Positions 36,148 through 45,388 of a stretch of DNA of 64,000 nucleotides are shown piece after piece (positions within the stretch are counted from its first letter, which is position 1; each line of letters begins with the position of its first letter). The stretch lies in assembly GCF_900460315.1 (NCBI RefSeq), contig NZ_UHIO01000001.1:396001-460000 (forward strand), written 5' to 3'. The position numbers and the translations under genes were made by a program. Source of the DNA: Veillonella criceti. GTDB lineage: Bacteria; Bacillota; Negativicutes; Veillonellales; Veillonellaceae. Below the pieces are notes generated by a model. It saw only the letters and a program-made list of their open reading frames with translations, was not told where the DNA came from and ran no database searches.

Positions 36148-37209
36148 CTACTTTCCTAATAAAGAAGCTCCATAAGCTACTCCGGTAGCATTATCTGAAC
36201 TATATTCTGGTGGTGCAAATTGTACAGTTACGCCCTGTTTTTCTCCAAAAGCTAACAATGCTTCTCGTAAATAGCTATTAGCCATAACACCGCCTACAGC
36301 AATTAAACGATTGGCTGGTCGTTGTTGCCATTCATAGGTTAGCATTTTACAGAGGGATTGACAAATACAATGAAATACGGCTAATGCCATGGTTTGTTGC
36401 GTTTCTAACGTATAAGGACTTACCATAGGATCTATCATAGCCTTATCGTGACTCTTTAAATCTTCCTCATTCTTCGTTGTTAGGCGGGCTAAGCGACGCA
36501 TAGCTTCACTACAAGGGCCTCCAAAACTAAGGGCCCCTTGTTTGACGGCCACTGGTAAAGGTATAAATGATTCCTCTTTTACTAACTGTTTCACTGTTTG
36601 TAATAAAGAAGCTGAATCTCTACATAGACCCTTTGCCAATTGTTCTAACTTTGGCCCTGCTGGAAAAGGTAATCCTAAGGCAACGCCAATACGATCAACA
36701 AATTGGCCACCATGCAAATCAATGGCCCCATTAACCAATTCTGCTGTAAAAAAATGATCCTCGTTTGGCTCACAATATAATAATTCCGTTGTGCCCCCTG
36801 ATACATGAAGACTGTAAAAAGGTTCTGCTGGCACCGTTTGTAAGACACGCAAGGCGGCTAAAATATGATTTTCTTGATGAGAGAATTCATATAAGGGAAC
36901 TTGATGTATGTGGCTTAAACTACGTGCTAAACCATGACCTACAAGAAAAGCTGGCATATATGAATTAGCTTCCCGTCTAGGAAACGCACTCACACCAATG
37001 CCAGCAAGGGTATAGTCCTGAGGTAACTGCTCAATTAAACTTGGTAATGCACGAGTATGTTGAAATACCATTTGTGATTGTTGCAAACCTCGTGCACCTG
37101 GTTTTACATCAAGTAATTTTCGTGCTTCCCCTATTAATTCGCCAGATTCTGAAACAAGTGCGCAGGAAGTAGTATAACAACTGGTATCTAACCCTAAGTA
37201 TACTTTCAT
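36148..37209 (-). CDS. TsaD/Kae1-like paralogue (ASKHA-fold, peptidase M22 family)
   Basis: 353 residues, a second member of the TsaD family besides the gene at 5696. It keeps the metal ligand pattern as H111-Q-E-N-H115, plus L-G-L-D-T-S-C-Y-T-T-S, H-V-S-G-G-T-T-E and A-V-G-G-V-M-A-N. The opening D-T-S-C-Y replaces the E-S-S-C-D-E of true TsaD, so the catalytic region is altered. It sits between nusB and xseA in this transcript. Function is not known; no direct evidence links it to t6A, and it may act on another substrate. Confidence 0.8.
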   Translation of the reverse strand: MKVYLGLDTSCYTTSCALVSESGELIGEARKLLDVKPGARGLQQSQMVFQHTRALPSLIEQLPQDYTLAGIGVSAFPRREANSYMPAFLVGHGLARSLSHIHQVPLYEFSHQENHILAALRVLQTVPAEPFYSLHVSGGTTELLYCEPNEDHFFTAELVNGAIDLHGGQFVDRIGVALGLPFPAGPKLEQLAKGLCRDSASLLQTVKQLVKEESFIPLPVAVKQGALSFGGPCSEAMRRLARLTTKNEEDLKSHDKAMIDPMVSPYTLETQQTMALAVFHCICQSLCKMLTYEWQQRPANRLIAVGGVMANSYLREALLAFGEKQGVTVQFAPPEYSSDNATGVAYGASLLGK

Positions 37210-37218
37210 AGCAGCCTC

Positions 37219-37659
37219 TTAATCTTCAGGTAAAGCCGAAGTTTTTACTTTCTGTTTAGCAATGGCATCAAGCACAGCATTGACAAATTTATAGCTCTTT
37301 TCAGCTCCGTAATCTTTAGTTAATTGAATGGCTTCGTTAATAATAATTCGTGGATCGATTGCTTCGTCAGAAATAGTTAATTCCCAAGTGGCTAGCCGTA
37401 ATACATTTCGCTCTACAGCACCCAACTGAGAAATTTTTCGTTTTGGTGAATGACTTTGTAATAAAGCATCAATAGTCATTTTATTAGCTTCTACACCTTG
37501 AATAATAGCTTCTGCATAAGCTACATCCATTCCTTGAGTCGGATTTACTTCTTCAGCTCGAGGTACGGAAATAATGTCTTCTGCTTTATGAAATTCTTTA
37601 GCATATAAACTTTGAAAGGCGTATAAACGGGCTTGACGACGATTACGATTTTGTTTCAT
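37219..37659 (-). CDS. nusB: Transcription antitermination protein NusB
   Basis: 146 residues. The RNA-binding N-terminal helix (R-R-Q-A-R-L-Y-A-F-Q-S-L-Y) and the C-terminal N-E-A-I-Q-L-T-K-D-Y-G-A-E-K-S-Y-K-F-V-N-A-V-L-D are hallmarks. NusB with NusE binds boxA in rRNA leaders. It overlaps the upstream Asp23 gene by 17 bases. Confidence 0.95.
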   Translation of the reverse strand: MKQNRNRRQARLYAFQSLYAKEFHKAEDIISVPRAEEVNPTQGMDVAYAEAIIQGVEANKMTIDALLQSHSPKRKISQLGAVERNVLRLATWELTISDEAIDPRIIINEAIQLTKDYGAEKSYKFVNAVLDAIAKQKVKTSALPED

Positions 37660-38029
37660 TAATGGTCTCCTCTGATTTTTGATTAGGGTCTATAATATTT
37701 TCAAAATGTACGTCAATACGTACATTCTCTAAGTCTAAATTTTCTTTTAATTCCTTGCGTATTTTTTGACGAATTTGTTCCGCCATAGTCATCAAGGGAT
37801 AACCGTAAAGGACATTAATATAAATATTAACTTCCAATCCTTCTTTGCGGTGTTTTACATTAATACCCGGTAAACGTTTTTGACCAAAATTACGAGCAAT
37901 ACCATCAACCATGCCATAGTAAAAATTACTATTTAATGAATGATATCCAGGAATTGAGGTTAACGCACGATTTGAAATTTGTAAAATTACACCATCAGAT
38001 ACATCAACAGATTTATTCTTAGTCTCCAC
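37643..38029 (-). CDS. Asp23/Gls24 family envelope-associated protein (second copy)
   Basis: 128 residues with the Asp23 fold core: V-D-V-S-D-G-V-I-L-Q-I-S near the start, G-M-V-D-G-I-A, and the V-N-I-Y-I-N-V-L-Y-G-Y-P-L strand. It shares low identity with the preceding Asp23 gene, with which it has a 1-base overlap. Such pairs before nusB are common in Firmicutes; the proteins are linked to envelope and alkaline stress, but their activity is unknown. Confidence 0.82.
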   Translation of the reverse strand: METKNKSVDVSDGVILQISNRALTSIPGYHSLNSNFYYGMVDGIARNFGQKRLPGINVKHRKEGLEVNIYINVLYGYPLMTMAEQIRQKIRKELKENLDLENVRIDVHFENIIDPNQKSEETINETKS

Positions 38030-38424
38030 TAAGTATCGCTCCTTTCTTCATTGGTCGTACTTATTACTGTATTGTCAAACGCTATATCTTGAATAAAAAT
38101 ATTAACACCCTCTACGGTAGTGCCAGTAAGAGTTTCAATACCTGTTTTTACATGTTCTTGAACGCGTAAAGCTACATCAGGAATGCGATACCCATAGCGT
38201 GCCACTAAATACAAATCTAATGTAATAGACGTATCGGATACATGTTGTAGTTTTACCCCTTCCCACTGGCTTTTCATGCCAATAAAATTGGCAAAATCAT
38301 CACCAGCAGTCGTACTCATAGAGGCAACTCCTTTAATTTCCAACGCTTTAAACAAAGCAATAGTGCCGTATACAGTATCGCTAATTTTGGTTTTACCTTC
38401 AAAGAATGTAGTCTCTTCACTCAT
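38029..38424 (-). CDS. Asp23/Gls24 family envelope-associated protein (first copy)
   Basis: 131 residues. The family core is seen as K-I-S-D-T-V-Y-G-T-I-A, A-L-E-I-K-G-V-A-S-M-S and T-L-D-L-Y-L-V-A-R-Y-G-Y-R-I-P-D-V-A-L-R-V-Q-E. It has a normal YqhY-like length. It lies downstream of efp, separated by a terminator-like hairpin. Confidence 0.85.
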   Translation of the reverse strand: MSEETTFFEGKTKISDTVYGTIALFKALEIKGVASMSTTAGDDFANFIGMKSQWEGVKLQHVSDTSITLDLYLVARYGYRIPDVALRVQEHVKTGIETLTGTTVEGVNIFIQDIAFDNTVISTTNEERSDT

Positions 38425-38451
38425 AGTACGCCAGCCTTTCTACCATAGCAT

Positions 38452-38496
38452 AAAAGCATTTGCCTCTCACAACATGCGCTAAAGACAAATGCTTTT
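38452..38496 (-). terminator. Hairpin between efp and the Asp23 genes
   Basis: AAAAGCATTTG (38452-38462) is perfectly complementary to CAAATGCTTTT (38486-38496). On the minus strand it ends in TTTT and lies 15 bases after the efp stop, so it is a plausible partial terminator. Confidence 0.65.
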
Positions 38497-38510
38497 AAAT
38501 TTAAATGAAA

Positions 38511-39068
38511 TTACGCACGTTCAATGTACTGACCAGTGCGAGTATCAACGCGAAGTACATCGTCAACTTCGATGAACATCGGTACTTTTACTACATAGCC
38601 AGTTTCAAGCGTAGCTGGTTTATTACCACCAGTGGCAGTATCACCACGGATACCAGGATCAGTTTCAACTACACGAAGTTCTACGGCTACTGGTAAATCA
38701 ATACCAATTACAATACCTTGGAAGAACATGATGCTTACTTCCATGTTTTCAAGTAAGAAGTTTTTAGCATCACCTAATTGTTCAAGTGTCAATTCTACTT
38801 GATCATAAGTTTCGCTATCCATAAATGTATAAGCACCATCAGCTTCATATAAGTATTGCATGCGACGACGGTCTACATGAGCTTTAGGTACTTTTTCACC
38901 AGCGTTAAATGTACGTTCTACAACAGCGCCAGTTTGCAAATTTTTCAATTTACAACGAACGAAAGCAGCCCCTTTCCCTGGTTTTACGTGTTGGAAGTCA
39001 ACTACTTGCCACACGTTGCCATCGAGCTCAACTGTTACGCCCGGACGAAAATCATTACTAGAAATCAT
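38511..39068 (-). CDS. efp: Translation elongation factor P
   Basis: 185 residues, three OB-like domains. EF-P rescues ribosomes stalled at polyproline. The modification loop [10 protein letters not shown] places a lysine at position 32, as in Bacillus, with Pro30 before it. The C-terminal [11 protein letters not shown] and [13 protein letters not shown] signature is intact. Confidence 0.97.
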   Translation of the reverse strand: MISSNDFRPGVTVELDGNVWQVVDFQHVKPGKGAAFVRCKLKNLQTGAVVERTFNAGEKVPKAHVDRRRMQYLYEADGAYTFMDSETYDQVELTLEQLGDAKNFLLENMEVSIMFFQGIVIGIDLPVAVELRVVETDPGIRGDTATGGNKPATLETGYVVKVPMFIEVDDVLRVDTRTGQYIERA

Positions 39069-39082
39069 TTAAATCCCTCCGT

Positions 39083-40153
39083 TTAACCTTTTACTTCTAT
39101 TAATTCTTTCGAGGTATGAGTTAATAATTCATAACCCTCGTCAGTAACAATAACACTGTCTTCAATGCGAAGACCAATTTTACCAGGTAAATAAACACCT
39201 GGTTCTACGGTAACAATCATATTAGGTTCTAATATAGTATCAGACTTTGGTGAAGCCACGGGTTCTTCGTGAATATCGAGGCCTACACCATGACCTGTAC
39301 CATGATTAAAATATTCACCATAACTATCCTTGCGAATACTATCACGGCAAGCTGCATCCACAAGCTTGCCTGTTACACCAGACTTCACAGCCGCTAAGCC
39401 TTTCAGTTGTGCATGCAACACTACATCATATAAAGTCCGTTGTAAATCAGAAGCTTGTCCCATTACAATCGTCCGTGTCATATCCGAGTGATAGCCTTTG
39501 TAAACAGCACCAAAATCAAAAGTAACAAAGTCACCTTTTTCAATCACTTTATCAGAAGCAACACCATGAGGCATGCTGGAACGATGACCAGAGGCAACAA
39601 TGGTTTCAAAAGAGGGCTCTTCTGAACCTCGACGCATCATTTCAATTTCTAAAATAACACGTGCTTCCTGCTCTGTCATACCTATTTTTAATTGCGGTAA
39701 CATAGCAGCAAAAGCTTCGTCAGCAATTTGAGCAGCCTTCCTCATTAAATCTAACTCATCTGGCCGTTTAACAGCTCGTAATGAGGTTAAATTAACCGAG
39801 GCAAACTGACTATTGGTAAGTACTTCTGAAATGGTCTGATAGGTGTCTACTGGCACATAATTTCCTTCAAAAGCACAGACAGCTAACGAAATTTGCTGTT
39901 CTTCAATAATATGGGCTATTGTACACCACACGGAAGAAGTATATTGAATTACTTCATAGCCTTCACATTGTTGCTGTGCTTGTTCGGTGTAGCGACTATC
40001 TGTAATTATAAACGCTTGTTTTGGTGTTACAAAACCTACTGCCGTAGTCCCTGTAAAACCAGCAAAATACCTAAGATTGGTCTGGCTAAGCAAGAGTATG
40101 CCATCATACTGGTGCGCAGTCAAATAATCCTGTAGGCGTAATAAGCCATTCAT
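39083..40153 (-). CDS. Xaa-Pro aminopeptidase (M24 family)
   Basis: 356 residues. An N-terminal creatinase-like domain (about 1-130) and a pita-bread metallopeptidase domain are present. The dinuclear metal ligands lie in F-D-F-G-A-V-Y-K-G-Y-H-S-D-M-T-R, H-G-T-G-H-G-V-G-L-D-I-H-E and V-E-P-G-V-Y / L-R-I-E-D-S-V. It removes N-terminal residues before proline. The position just upstream of efp is the usual Firmicute arrangement. Confidence 0.93.
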   Translation of the reverse strand: MNGLLRLQDYLTAHQYDGILLLSQTNLRYFAGFTGTTAVGFVTPKQAFIITDSRYTEQAQQQCEGYEVIQYTSSVWCTIAHIIEEQQISLAVCAFEGNYVPVDTYQTISEVLTNSQFASVNLTSLRAVKRPDELDLMRKAAQIADEAFAAMLPQLKIGMTEQEARVILEIEMMRRGSEEPSFETIVASGHRSSMPHGVASDKVIEKGDFVTFDFGAVYKGYHSDMTRTIVMGQASDLQRTLYDVVLHAQLKGLAAVKSGVTGKLVDAACRDSIRKDSYGEYFNHGTGHGVGLDIHEEPVASPKSDTILEPNMIVTVEPGVYLPGKIGLRIEDSVIVTDEGYELLTHTSKELIEVKG

Positions 40154-40213
40154 GATAAGACTCCCTTGCTATAAATTTTTTCATTTCATGATACCACAAA
40201 TTACGTATTTTGA

Positions 40214-40912
40214 CTATAGTTTTTCCATGTCTTCCGCACTAATATCCGCAAAATCACCCAAATTTTCAAGGCCTTTTAATGTGATAGGACCTACCGTTAG
40301 ACGTTTTAAATAAGTAACTTCACCACCGGCAGCTCCAATCATACGTTTCACTTGATGATATTTACCTTCTTCAATCACAATATGAGCTTTACCAGGCTCT
40401 ACTATTTCAAGCGAAGCAGGCTTACACTGTGTACCATCACCGAGTAAAATGCCCTCAGTAATACGACCTATCCCCTCTTCAGATAATTCACCAGCATATT
40501 CAATATAATAGGTTTTAGGGATATGCTTTTTACCATTAATGATCTTATGTGCCCACACACCATCATTAGAAAGGAGTAAAAGTCCTTCAGTATCTTTATC
40601 AAGGCGCCCTACCGGAACAACCCCCATCGTTAAAAAATCAGGCGGCAATAATTCCATAACCGTAGGATGACGAGCATCTTCTACGGCGCATACATAACCC
40701 GCTGGTTTATTAAGTTTTACATAGTACGTTTGACGACTATCTACTAATTCTCCATTGACCGTAATGGTTTGTTCAGGAATTTGAATGGACATGTCTTTTT
40801 TAGAGGCAACTACACCATCAACCATAACCAAGCCCTGCTTAATTAAATGATAAACCTCTTTGCGGCTGCCAAACGCTTTATTGGCTAAAAATTTATCTAA
40901 ACGTAAACGCAT
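40214..40912 (-). CDS. rsuA: RsuA-family rRNA pseudouridine synthase
   Basis: 232 residues. An N-terminal S4 domain (R-L-D-K-F-L-A-N-K-A-F-G-S-R-K-E-V) precedes the catalytic domain with the Asp of V-G-R-L-D-K-D-T-E-G-L-L-L-L-S-N-D-G, and K-T-Y-Y-I-E-Y-A. The C-terminal G-K-Y-H-Q-V-K-R-M motif is typical of RsuA, which makes pseudouridine 516 in 16S rRNA. RluB or RluE would be the alternatives. Confidence 0.9.
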   Translation of the reverse strand: MRLRLDKFLANKAFGSRKEVYHLIKQGLVMVDGVVASKKDMSIQIPEQTITVNGELVDSRQTYYVKLNKPAGYVCAVEDARHPTVMELLPPDFLTMGVVPVGRLDKDTEGLLLLSNDGVWAHKIINGKKHIPKTYYIEYAGELSEEGIGRITEGILLGDGTQCKPASLEIVEPGKAHIVIEEGKYHQVKRMIGAAGGEVTYLKRLTVGPITLKGLENLGDFADISAEDMEKL

Positions 40913-40924
40913 TCTATTATCCTA

Positions 40925-41560
40925 TTATTTCTGAGTCATTGTTTCTAAATGTTTTGTATAATTCAATAAACTAAGTGTATTATGGTCGTCTTCGGTTACG
41001 CCATAAAATTCAACGCGGCTAATCGAAGTATTTCCTTGGCTAAAGTTCCAAGCAAAGCGAAGGGGTAAATTAAGCATTTTACAAATTAACGTGCGATTAG
41101 TACCACCATGTGCTACGACTAAAATAGTCTTATCTTCCCCAACATGAGTCATTTCATCTTGTAAGGCCGACCAAGCTCGTTCTTGTACATCTTGAAACGA
41201 TTCTCCGTTAGAGATTTTTACTTTATCAGGACTGCGATACATTGTATAAATGGATTGTGGCCATTTAGCTTCAATTTGATCGTAAGTTAAACCTTCCCAA
41301 TCACCAAAGTTAATTTCTCGCAATCGTTCATCAGTTTTAAAAGGAATTTCTCGAGTTCCTAAAATTGTTTCTGCTGTAATACGAGCACGATCTAAATCAC
41401 TCGCAATAATCGAGTCAAAATGAACTGATTGCAGTTCATTGGCTACAGCTTTGGCCTGCCATATACCAGTTTCATTTAAAGGTACATTCGTATACCCTTG
41501 ATAAAAACCAGTGCTATTCCATTCAGTCTGACCATGACGAACTAAATAAATTGTGTGCAT
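40925..41560 (-). CDS. cobC: Histidine phosphatase, probable alpha-ribazole phosphatase
   Basis: 211 residues. The phosphohistidine motif is L-V-R-H-G-Q-T-E-W-N near the start; a second His lies in V-V-A-H-G-G-T-N-R. The start codon lies 38 bases inside the end of cobD, and the whole cobalamin operon ends here, so it most likely removes the phosphate from alpha-ribazole 5'-phosphate or adenosylcobalamin 5'-phosphate (CobC). General phosphoglycerate-mutase-like phosphatases have the same motifs. Confidence 0.78.
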   Translation of the reverse strand: MHTIYLVRHGQTEWNSTGFYQGYTNVPLNETGIWQAKAVANELQSVHFDSIIASDLDRARITAETILGTREIPFKTDERLREINFGDWEGLTYDQIEAKWPQSIYTMYRSPDKVKISNGESFQDVQERAWSALQDEMTHVGEDKTILVVAHGGTNRTLICKMLNLPLRFAWNFSQGNTSISRVEFYGVTEDDHNTLSLLNYTKHLETMTQK

Positions 41561-42659
41561 AGGCGAACTCCTTTACATAAGAGATTAATAATTGATTATT
41601 TGTTCTATCTTTAACAGCTATGCGAAACCAACCAGTTCCTAGACCTTCATAGGCTTCACAATTGCGAATCAGGACATGTTTTGTTTCTAAAAAATTCATT
41701 AAATCTTGCAAACTTGGACTATTTGGCTCCCAATGTAGTAACATAAAATTCACACTAGGTGCGACTGCCTTTATAAAAGGAAAGGCTTTAATAGCACCAT
41801 AAAGCCACTCTTTTTCACGGGCTACTACAGCTCGACTCTTTTGACGATATACTTCATCTTGAAGAGCGGCTCGACCATATTGAGCGGCTAAGTGATTCAC
41901 AGACCAAGCAGGAATATGCTGTTGTATATTCGTTAAGACTTGTGGATGTCCTAAAAGCGCACCTAAGCGCAGTCCTGGGATCGCATAAAATTTAGTCAAT
42001 GAATGTAACACCAATAGATTATCATACTCAGCCAGATATGGTCGTAAACTATGACTTTCATTAGTAAATTCAATAAAAGATTCATCGATTAATAATAAAC
42101 TATTAGATTCATTAGCTAATGTGGCTAATGCTAATACTTCATGGACTGTTTGTAAACTTCCGTCAGGATTATTAGGATTTCCTAAACAAACCAAACTACG
42201 TTGCCCCTTAACGGCTGCTTCGCTTAAATATTGGCGTAACAGTTCATAAGGAACTGTAAAATGAACCTGAGGCTCCAATGCTAAAGTTAGCGGATAAGAA
42301 CGTACATTTAAATCCTGCGCTTTTGCTGCTAGTGCATATTCAGAAAATCCAGGGGCTGGCACTATAACTTGTTGTAACCCCTTTACTTCCATTAACGCAT
42401 ATAACAGTTGGGCCGCGCCATTACCAAATAAAATATATTCATCTGGAACATGTAATACGGTTGAGGCTATATTTAATAAGTCCATATTATTCGGATCAGG
42501 ATAATGAATAATTTCATCCAAATGGCTCAGTATGGCCGCTTGCCCTTTAGCGCTTAATCCTACTGGATTGATATTGGCACTAAAATCAACAATATCTTGT
42601 GGCGAGACACCTTGACTAGCTGCTGTTTTATAAATATTACCACCATGTATATTTTTCAT
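41523..42659 (-). CDS. cobD: L-threonine-O-3-phosphate decarboxylase
   Basis: 378 residues, PLP-dependent class I/II aminotransferase fold. It begins H-G-G-N-I-Y like the Salmonella enzyme, with N-P-N-N-P-D-G in the middle and the PLP lysine in H-S-L-T-K-F-Y-A-I-P-G-L-R-L-G. It makes (R)-1-aminopropan-2-ol phosphate for the nucleotide loop of cobalamin. It follows the threonine kinase that supplies its substrate. Confidence 0.92.
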   Translation of the reverse strand: MKNIHGGNIYKTAASQGVSPQDIVDFSANINPVGLSAKGQAAILSHLDEIIHYPDPNNMDLLNIASTVLHVPDEYILFGNGAAQLLYALMEVKGLQQVIVPAPGFSEYALAAKAQDLNVRSYPLTLALEPQVHFTVPYELLRQYLSEAAVKGQRSLVCLGNPNNPDGSLQTVHEVLALATLANESNSLLLIDESFIEFTNESHSLRPYLAEYDNLLVLHSLTKFYAIPGLRLGALLGHPQVLTNIQQHIPAWSVNHLAAQYGRAALQDEVYRQKSRAVVAREKEWLYGAIKAFPFIKAVAPSVNFMLLHWEPNSPSLQDLMNFLETKHVLIRNCEAYEGLGTGWFRIAVKDRTNNQLLISYVKEFAYAHNLFSSSWSD

Positions 42660-42670
42660 CAGTTAGCCTC

Positions 42671-43579
42671 CTAGCGTTTCATAAAGGTAATTCCTTCATT
42701 AGTTGTCTCTACCGTATCTAAATAATGTAAATTAGGTAATTGCTGTAATACGGCGGCTTTACAATCAGCAAGCGCCGCCCCATCAGAAGGAAATAATAAG
42801 CCCATAATAGTACCACTATGAGCAATGATTGTACCAACACTATTAAAATGACTGCCAATTTCATGCAGTTCATATAACATAGGTTTGTGAAGAATTCGTT
42901 GATTGGCAAAAGCACTCAAAGTAGCCGCTTGACCGATTAAGGACACATCATGTTGGGCAATGCCCTCTTTAAATAAAGCAAGGGATTCTAAAATATACGG
43001 TTCTTTTTCAGCAATTAAATCGCGTAACCCTTGCTGTGCATTAAAGGCTACCGTATCTATTTCGCCCCCTTCATCAAAAATCATAATCTTCATAGGTGGG
43101 CAGTTTCCTAAGGGCTCTGTAATAACCCCTGATATGTAATCAAATTGTACAACGCCTGGATAAAAAGAAGCATCACTTGGTTCAATACTCAAGCAAATTT
43201 CTTTCAATTCATCAAGCGTTAAAGGTCGTCCATAGGCTAATGCAGTTGCCATAGCTGCGACGCTAATATCAGCACTGCTAGAAGCCATCCCCTTGCCTTG
43301 TGCTATATCAGACCGCACATAAACCATTGGTCTTTGTTTGCGGTAAAGCCAAGGCGTAATTTGATTGCCTTCATATCTCATCAATAATTGTTTGACTTGC
43401 TGAGCTGCTAACGCTGCTTTAGGTTGTAAAGAACAGAAATATGGCCTTAACGGTTGTTTCACATCGCTAAGCGCATAAGAATAACGATTAATTGGACAGG
43501 TAACCAAAAACGGTTGACCATCAATGGAACCTTGCAAAAATTCACCGCACGTTCCTGGTGCACGTACATAATATGACAC
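42671..43579 (-). CDS. pduX: GHMP kinase, probable L-threonine kinase PduX
   Basis: 302 residues from GTG 43579, chosen because GGAGGA lies 7 bases upstream; an ATG at 43594 has no ribosome site. GHMP features are A-P-G-T-C-G-E-F-L-Q-G at the start and the ATP loop G-K-G-M-A-S-S-S-A-D. PduX phosphorylates L-threonine and feeds CobD. The A-P-G-x-C-G-E and S-S-S-A-D-I-S motifs and its place between cobS and cobD support this against other GHMP kinases. Confidence 0.85.
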   Translation of the reverse strand: MSYYVRAPGTCGEFLQGSIDGQPFLVTCPINRYSYALSDVKQPLRPYFCSLQPKAALAAQQVKQLLMRYEGNQITPWLYRKQRPMVYVRSDIAQGKGMASSSADISVAAMATALAYGRPLTLDELKEICLSIEPSDASFYPGVVQFDYISGVITEPLGNCPPMKIMIFDEGGEIDTVAFNAQQGLRDLIAEKEPYILESLALFKEGIAQHDVSLIGQAATLSAFANQRILHKPMLYELHEIGSHFNSVGTIIAHSGTIMGLLFPSDGAALADCKAAVLQQLPNLHYLDTVETTNEGITFMKR

Positions 43580-43670
43580 CTGTCGTTCCTCCATACTAAT
43601 ATACAAAAAATAAATAGAAAACACAGTAAATAATTAGTAAAACTCTTGTAAATATAGATAATATAGTATT

Positions 43671-44414
43671 TTATAAAACAGTAAATCCCATGGCAATAGC
43701 CGCTAAAATTAATAATACTTCTGACGACTCAATAACAAAGCCATATGTATCACCAGTGACACCGCCTAGGTGTTTGGAAATATAACTATTTAATATAAAA
43801 TTGATTAAAATACCTATACCTAAAAATACTGCATAATCCCAGCGAAAATATAAGACTGGCAATGTGGCAAATAAGGTAGCCCAAGCAAGGGTGGATTTCG
43901 GCGAATAGACAGCAAACGCTTTACCCATCCCCTCTGGTCGAGCATACTGAAAGAGACGTATACTGAGAACTAAAGAGTAACGACTAATAATCGGTAAAAA
44001 TAAAAGTAACTCCCAAAGAAATTTAGGGTCCACATTGGCTACTAATTGCCATTTTAATAAGGTAAGAAATACAAAACCTACAACACCATTAGAGCCTACA
44101 CGGCTATCTTTCATAATCTCTAGTTTACGTTCTCTATCTCGGCCAGAAAATAAACCATCACAAGTGTCCATAAATCCATCAGCATGAAGGCCACCAGTAA
44201 ATAGAAATTCAAAAATAACGAGTAATAAAGCTAATAATTGTATAGGCAAATAATCAGCTAACAACCAATATAAAGCAGCCATAAAGGCCCCAATAACTAA
44301 GCCTACAAAAGGAAAATAAATTACACTTTTACCAAAATCATGAATATCCCATTCCGTTTGATTCACGATTTTAAGACGTGTTAAAAATTGTAAGCCAATA
44401 AAAAATGCCTTCAT
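43671..44414 (-). CDS. cobS: Adenosylcobinamide-GDP ribazoletransferase (cobalamin synthase)
   Basis: 247 residues, polytopic membrane enzyme that joins alpha-ribazole to adenosylcobinamide-GDP. The conserved G-G-L-H-A-D-G-F-M-D-T-C-D-G and R-D-R-x-R-K-L-E-I-M-K-D-S-R-V-G motifs are complete. It overlaps cbiB by the 4-base ATGA. Confidence 0.96.
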   Translation of the reverse strand: MKAFFIGLQFLTRLKIVNQTEWDIHDFGKSVIYFPFVGLVIGAFMAALYWLLADYLPIQLLALLLVIFEFLFTGGLHADGFMDTCDGLFSGRDRERKLEIMKDSRVGSNGVVGFVFLTLLKWQLVANVDPKFLWELLLFLPIISRYSLVLSIRLFQYARPEGMGKAFAVYSPKSTLAWATLFATLPVLYFRWDYAVFLGIGILINFILNSYISKHLGGVTGDTYGFVIESSEVLLILAAIAMGFTVL

Positions 44415-45388
44415 AATATCACCAAAATTCTAGAAATTAAGGCTGCTAATACAACCCCTAATAAAGAACAAACATACATCATACCAATTGTTTTTTGAAT
44501 ATGAATACCACGCATCGGTACATCTGGATTACCCATAAATTGACGGAATGTCATAGTATCACCATATTTATTATAGCCTCCTAGGCGAATATGTAAGGCA
44601 CCTGCCACAGGTGCTTCTGCATATCCCCCATTAGGACTTGGATGTTTCGCTGCATCGCGTTTAGCAATATACCAAGCATTACGCCAATCATGACGTAAAA
44701 GAAACGCTGTAGCAATATATAGCAATAAAGTAATTCGTGCTGGGATCCAATTAACAACATCGTCAAAACGAGCAGCGACTCTACCAAAGTATAGGTATCG
44801 TTCATTTTTATAACCAAGCATAGAATCCATGGTATTAGCAGTCCGATAAAACAGAGCCCCTAAAGGGCCAAAAACGGCAAAGAATAATAAAGGCGATATA
44901 ATACCATCTACTGTATTTTCAGCTACTGTTTCAATCGTAGCCCGCGTAATTTCACTTTCATTCAATTCCGTAGTATCTCGGCCAACAATCCAGCCCACTT
45001 TGCGACGTGCTTCCGCTAAATTTTTTTGTTGCAATAAACGAGCCAGTTCTAATCCTGCTTCCGCTAAGGAGCGAGGACTAATCGTAATATACACAATGAT
45101 AACTTCGACTGCATAGGCAACCCAAGGATGAATCGTACCGGCAATTAATAATAATACAAAGCCAATCCCCGTTACAGTAAGAAGTGTTAAACAAACGGTT
45201 AGAGCCCCATACGCAATTTTTTTACGAGGGGAATCAGTCGTTCCATACAAAAGATGTTCATAAAAAGAAATGACTTTACCGATAAGAACAACTGGATGAA
45301 ATTTGCTTTTTGGGTCACCCAATAGGCAGTCTAATAAAAACGCCCACAGCGGAATGAAATAATGAGCATTTTGTATGAACCATTCCAT
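44411..45388 (-). CDS. cbiB: Adenosylcobinamide-phosphate synthase CbiB
   Basis: 325 residues, membrane protein that attaches the aminopropanol phosphate to adenosylcobyric acid. L-L-D-C-L-L-G-D-P near the N-terminus, V-G-R-D-T-x-x-L-x-x-x-x-I and E-T-V-A-E-N-x-V-D-G-I-I-S-P-L are diagnostic. One-base overlap with cobQ. Confidence 0.96.
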   Translation of the reverse strand: MEWFIQNAHYFIPLWAFLLDCLLGDPKSKFHPVVLIGKVISFYEHLLYGTTDSPRKKIAYGALTVCLTLLTVTGIGFVLLLIAGTIHPWVAYAVEVIIVYITISPRSLAEAGLELARLLQQKNLAEARRKVGWIVGRDTTELNESEITRATIETVAENTVDGIISPLLFFAVFGPLGALFYRTANTMDSMLGYKNERYLYFGRVAARFDDVVNWIPARITLLLYIATAFLLRHDWRNAWYIAKRDAAKHPSPNGGYAEAPVAGALHIRLGGYNKYGDTMTFRQFMGNPDVPMRGIHIQKTIGMMYVCSLLGVVLAALISRILVIL

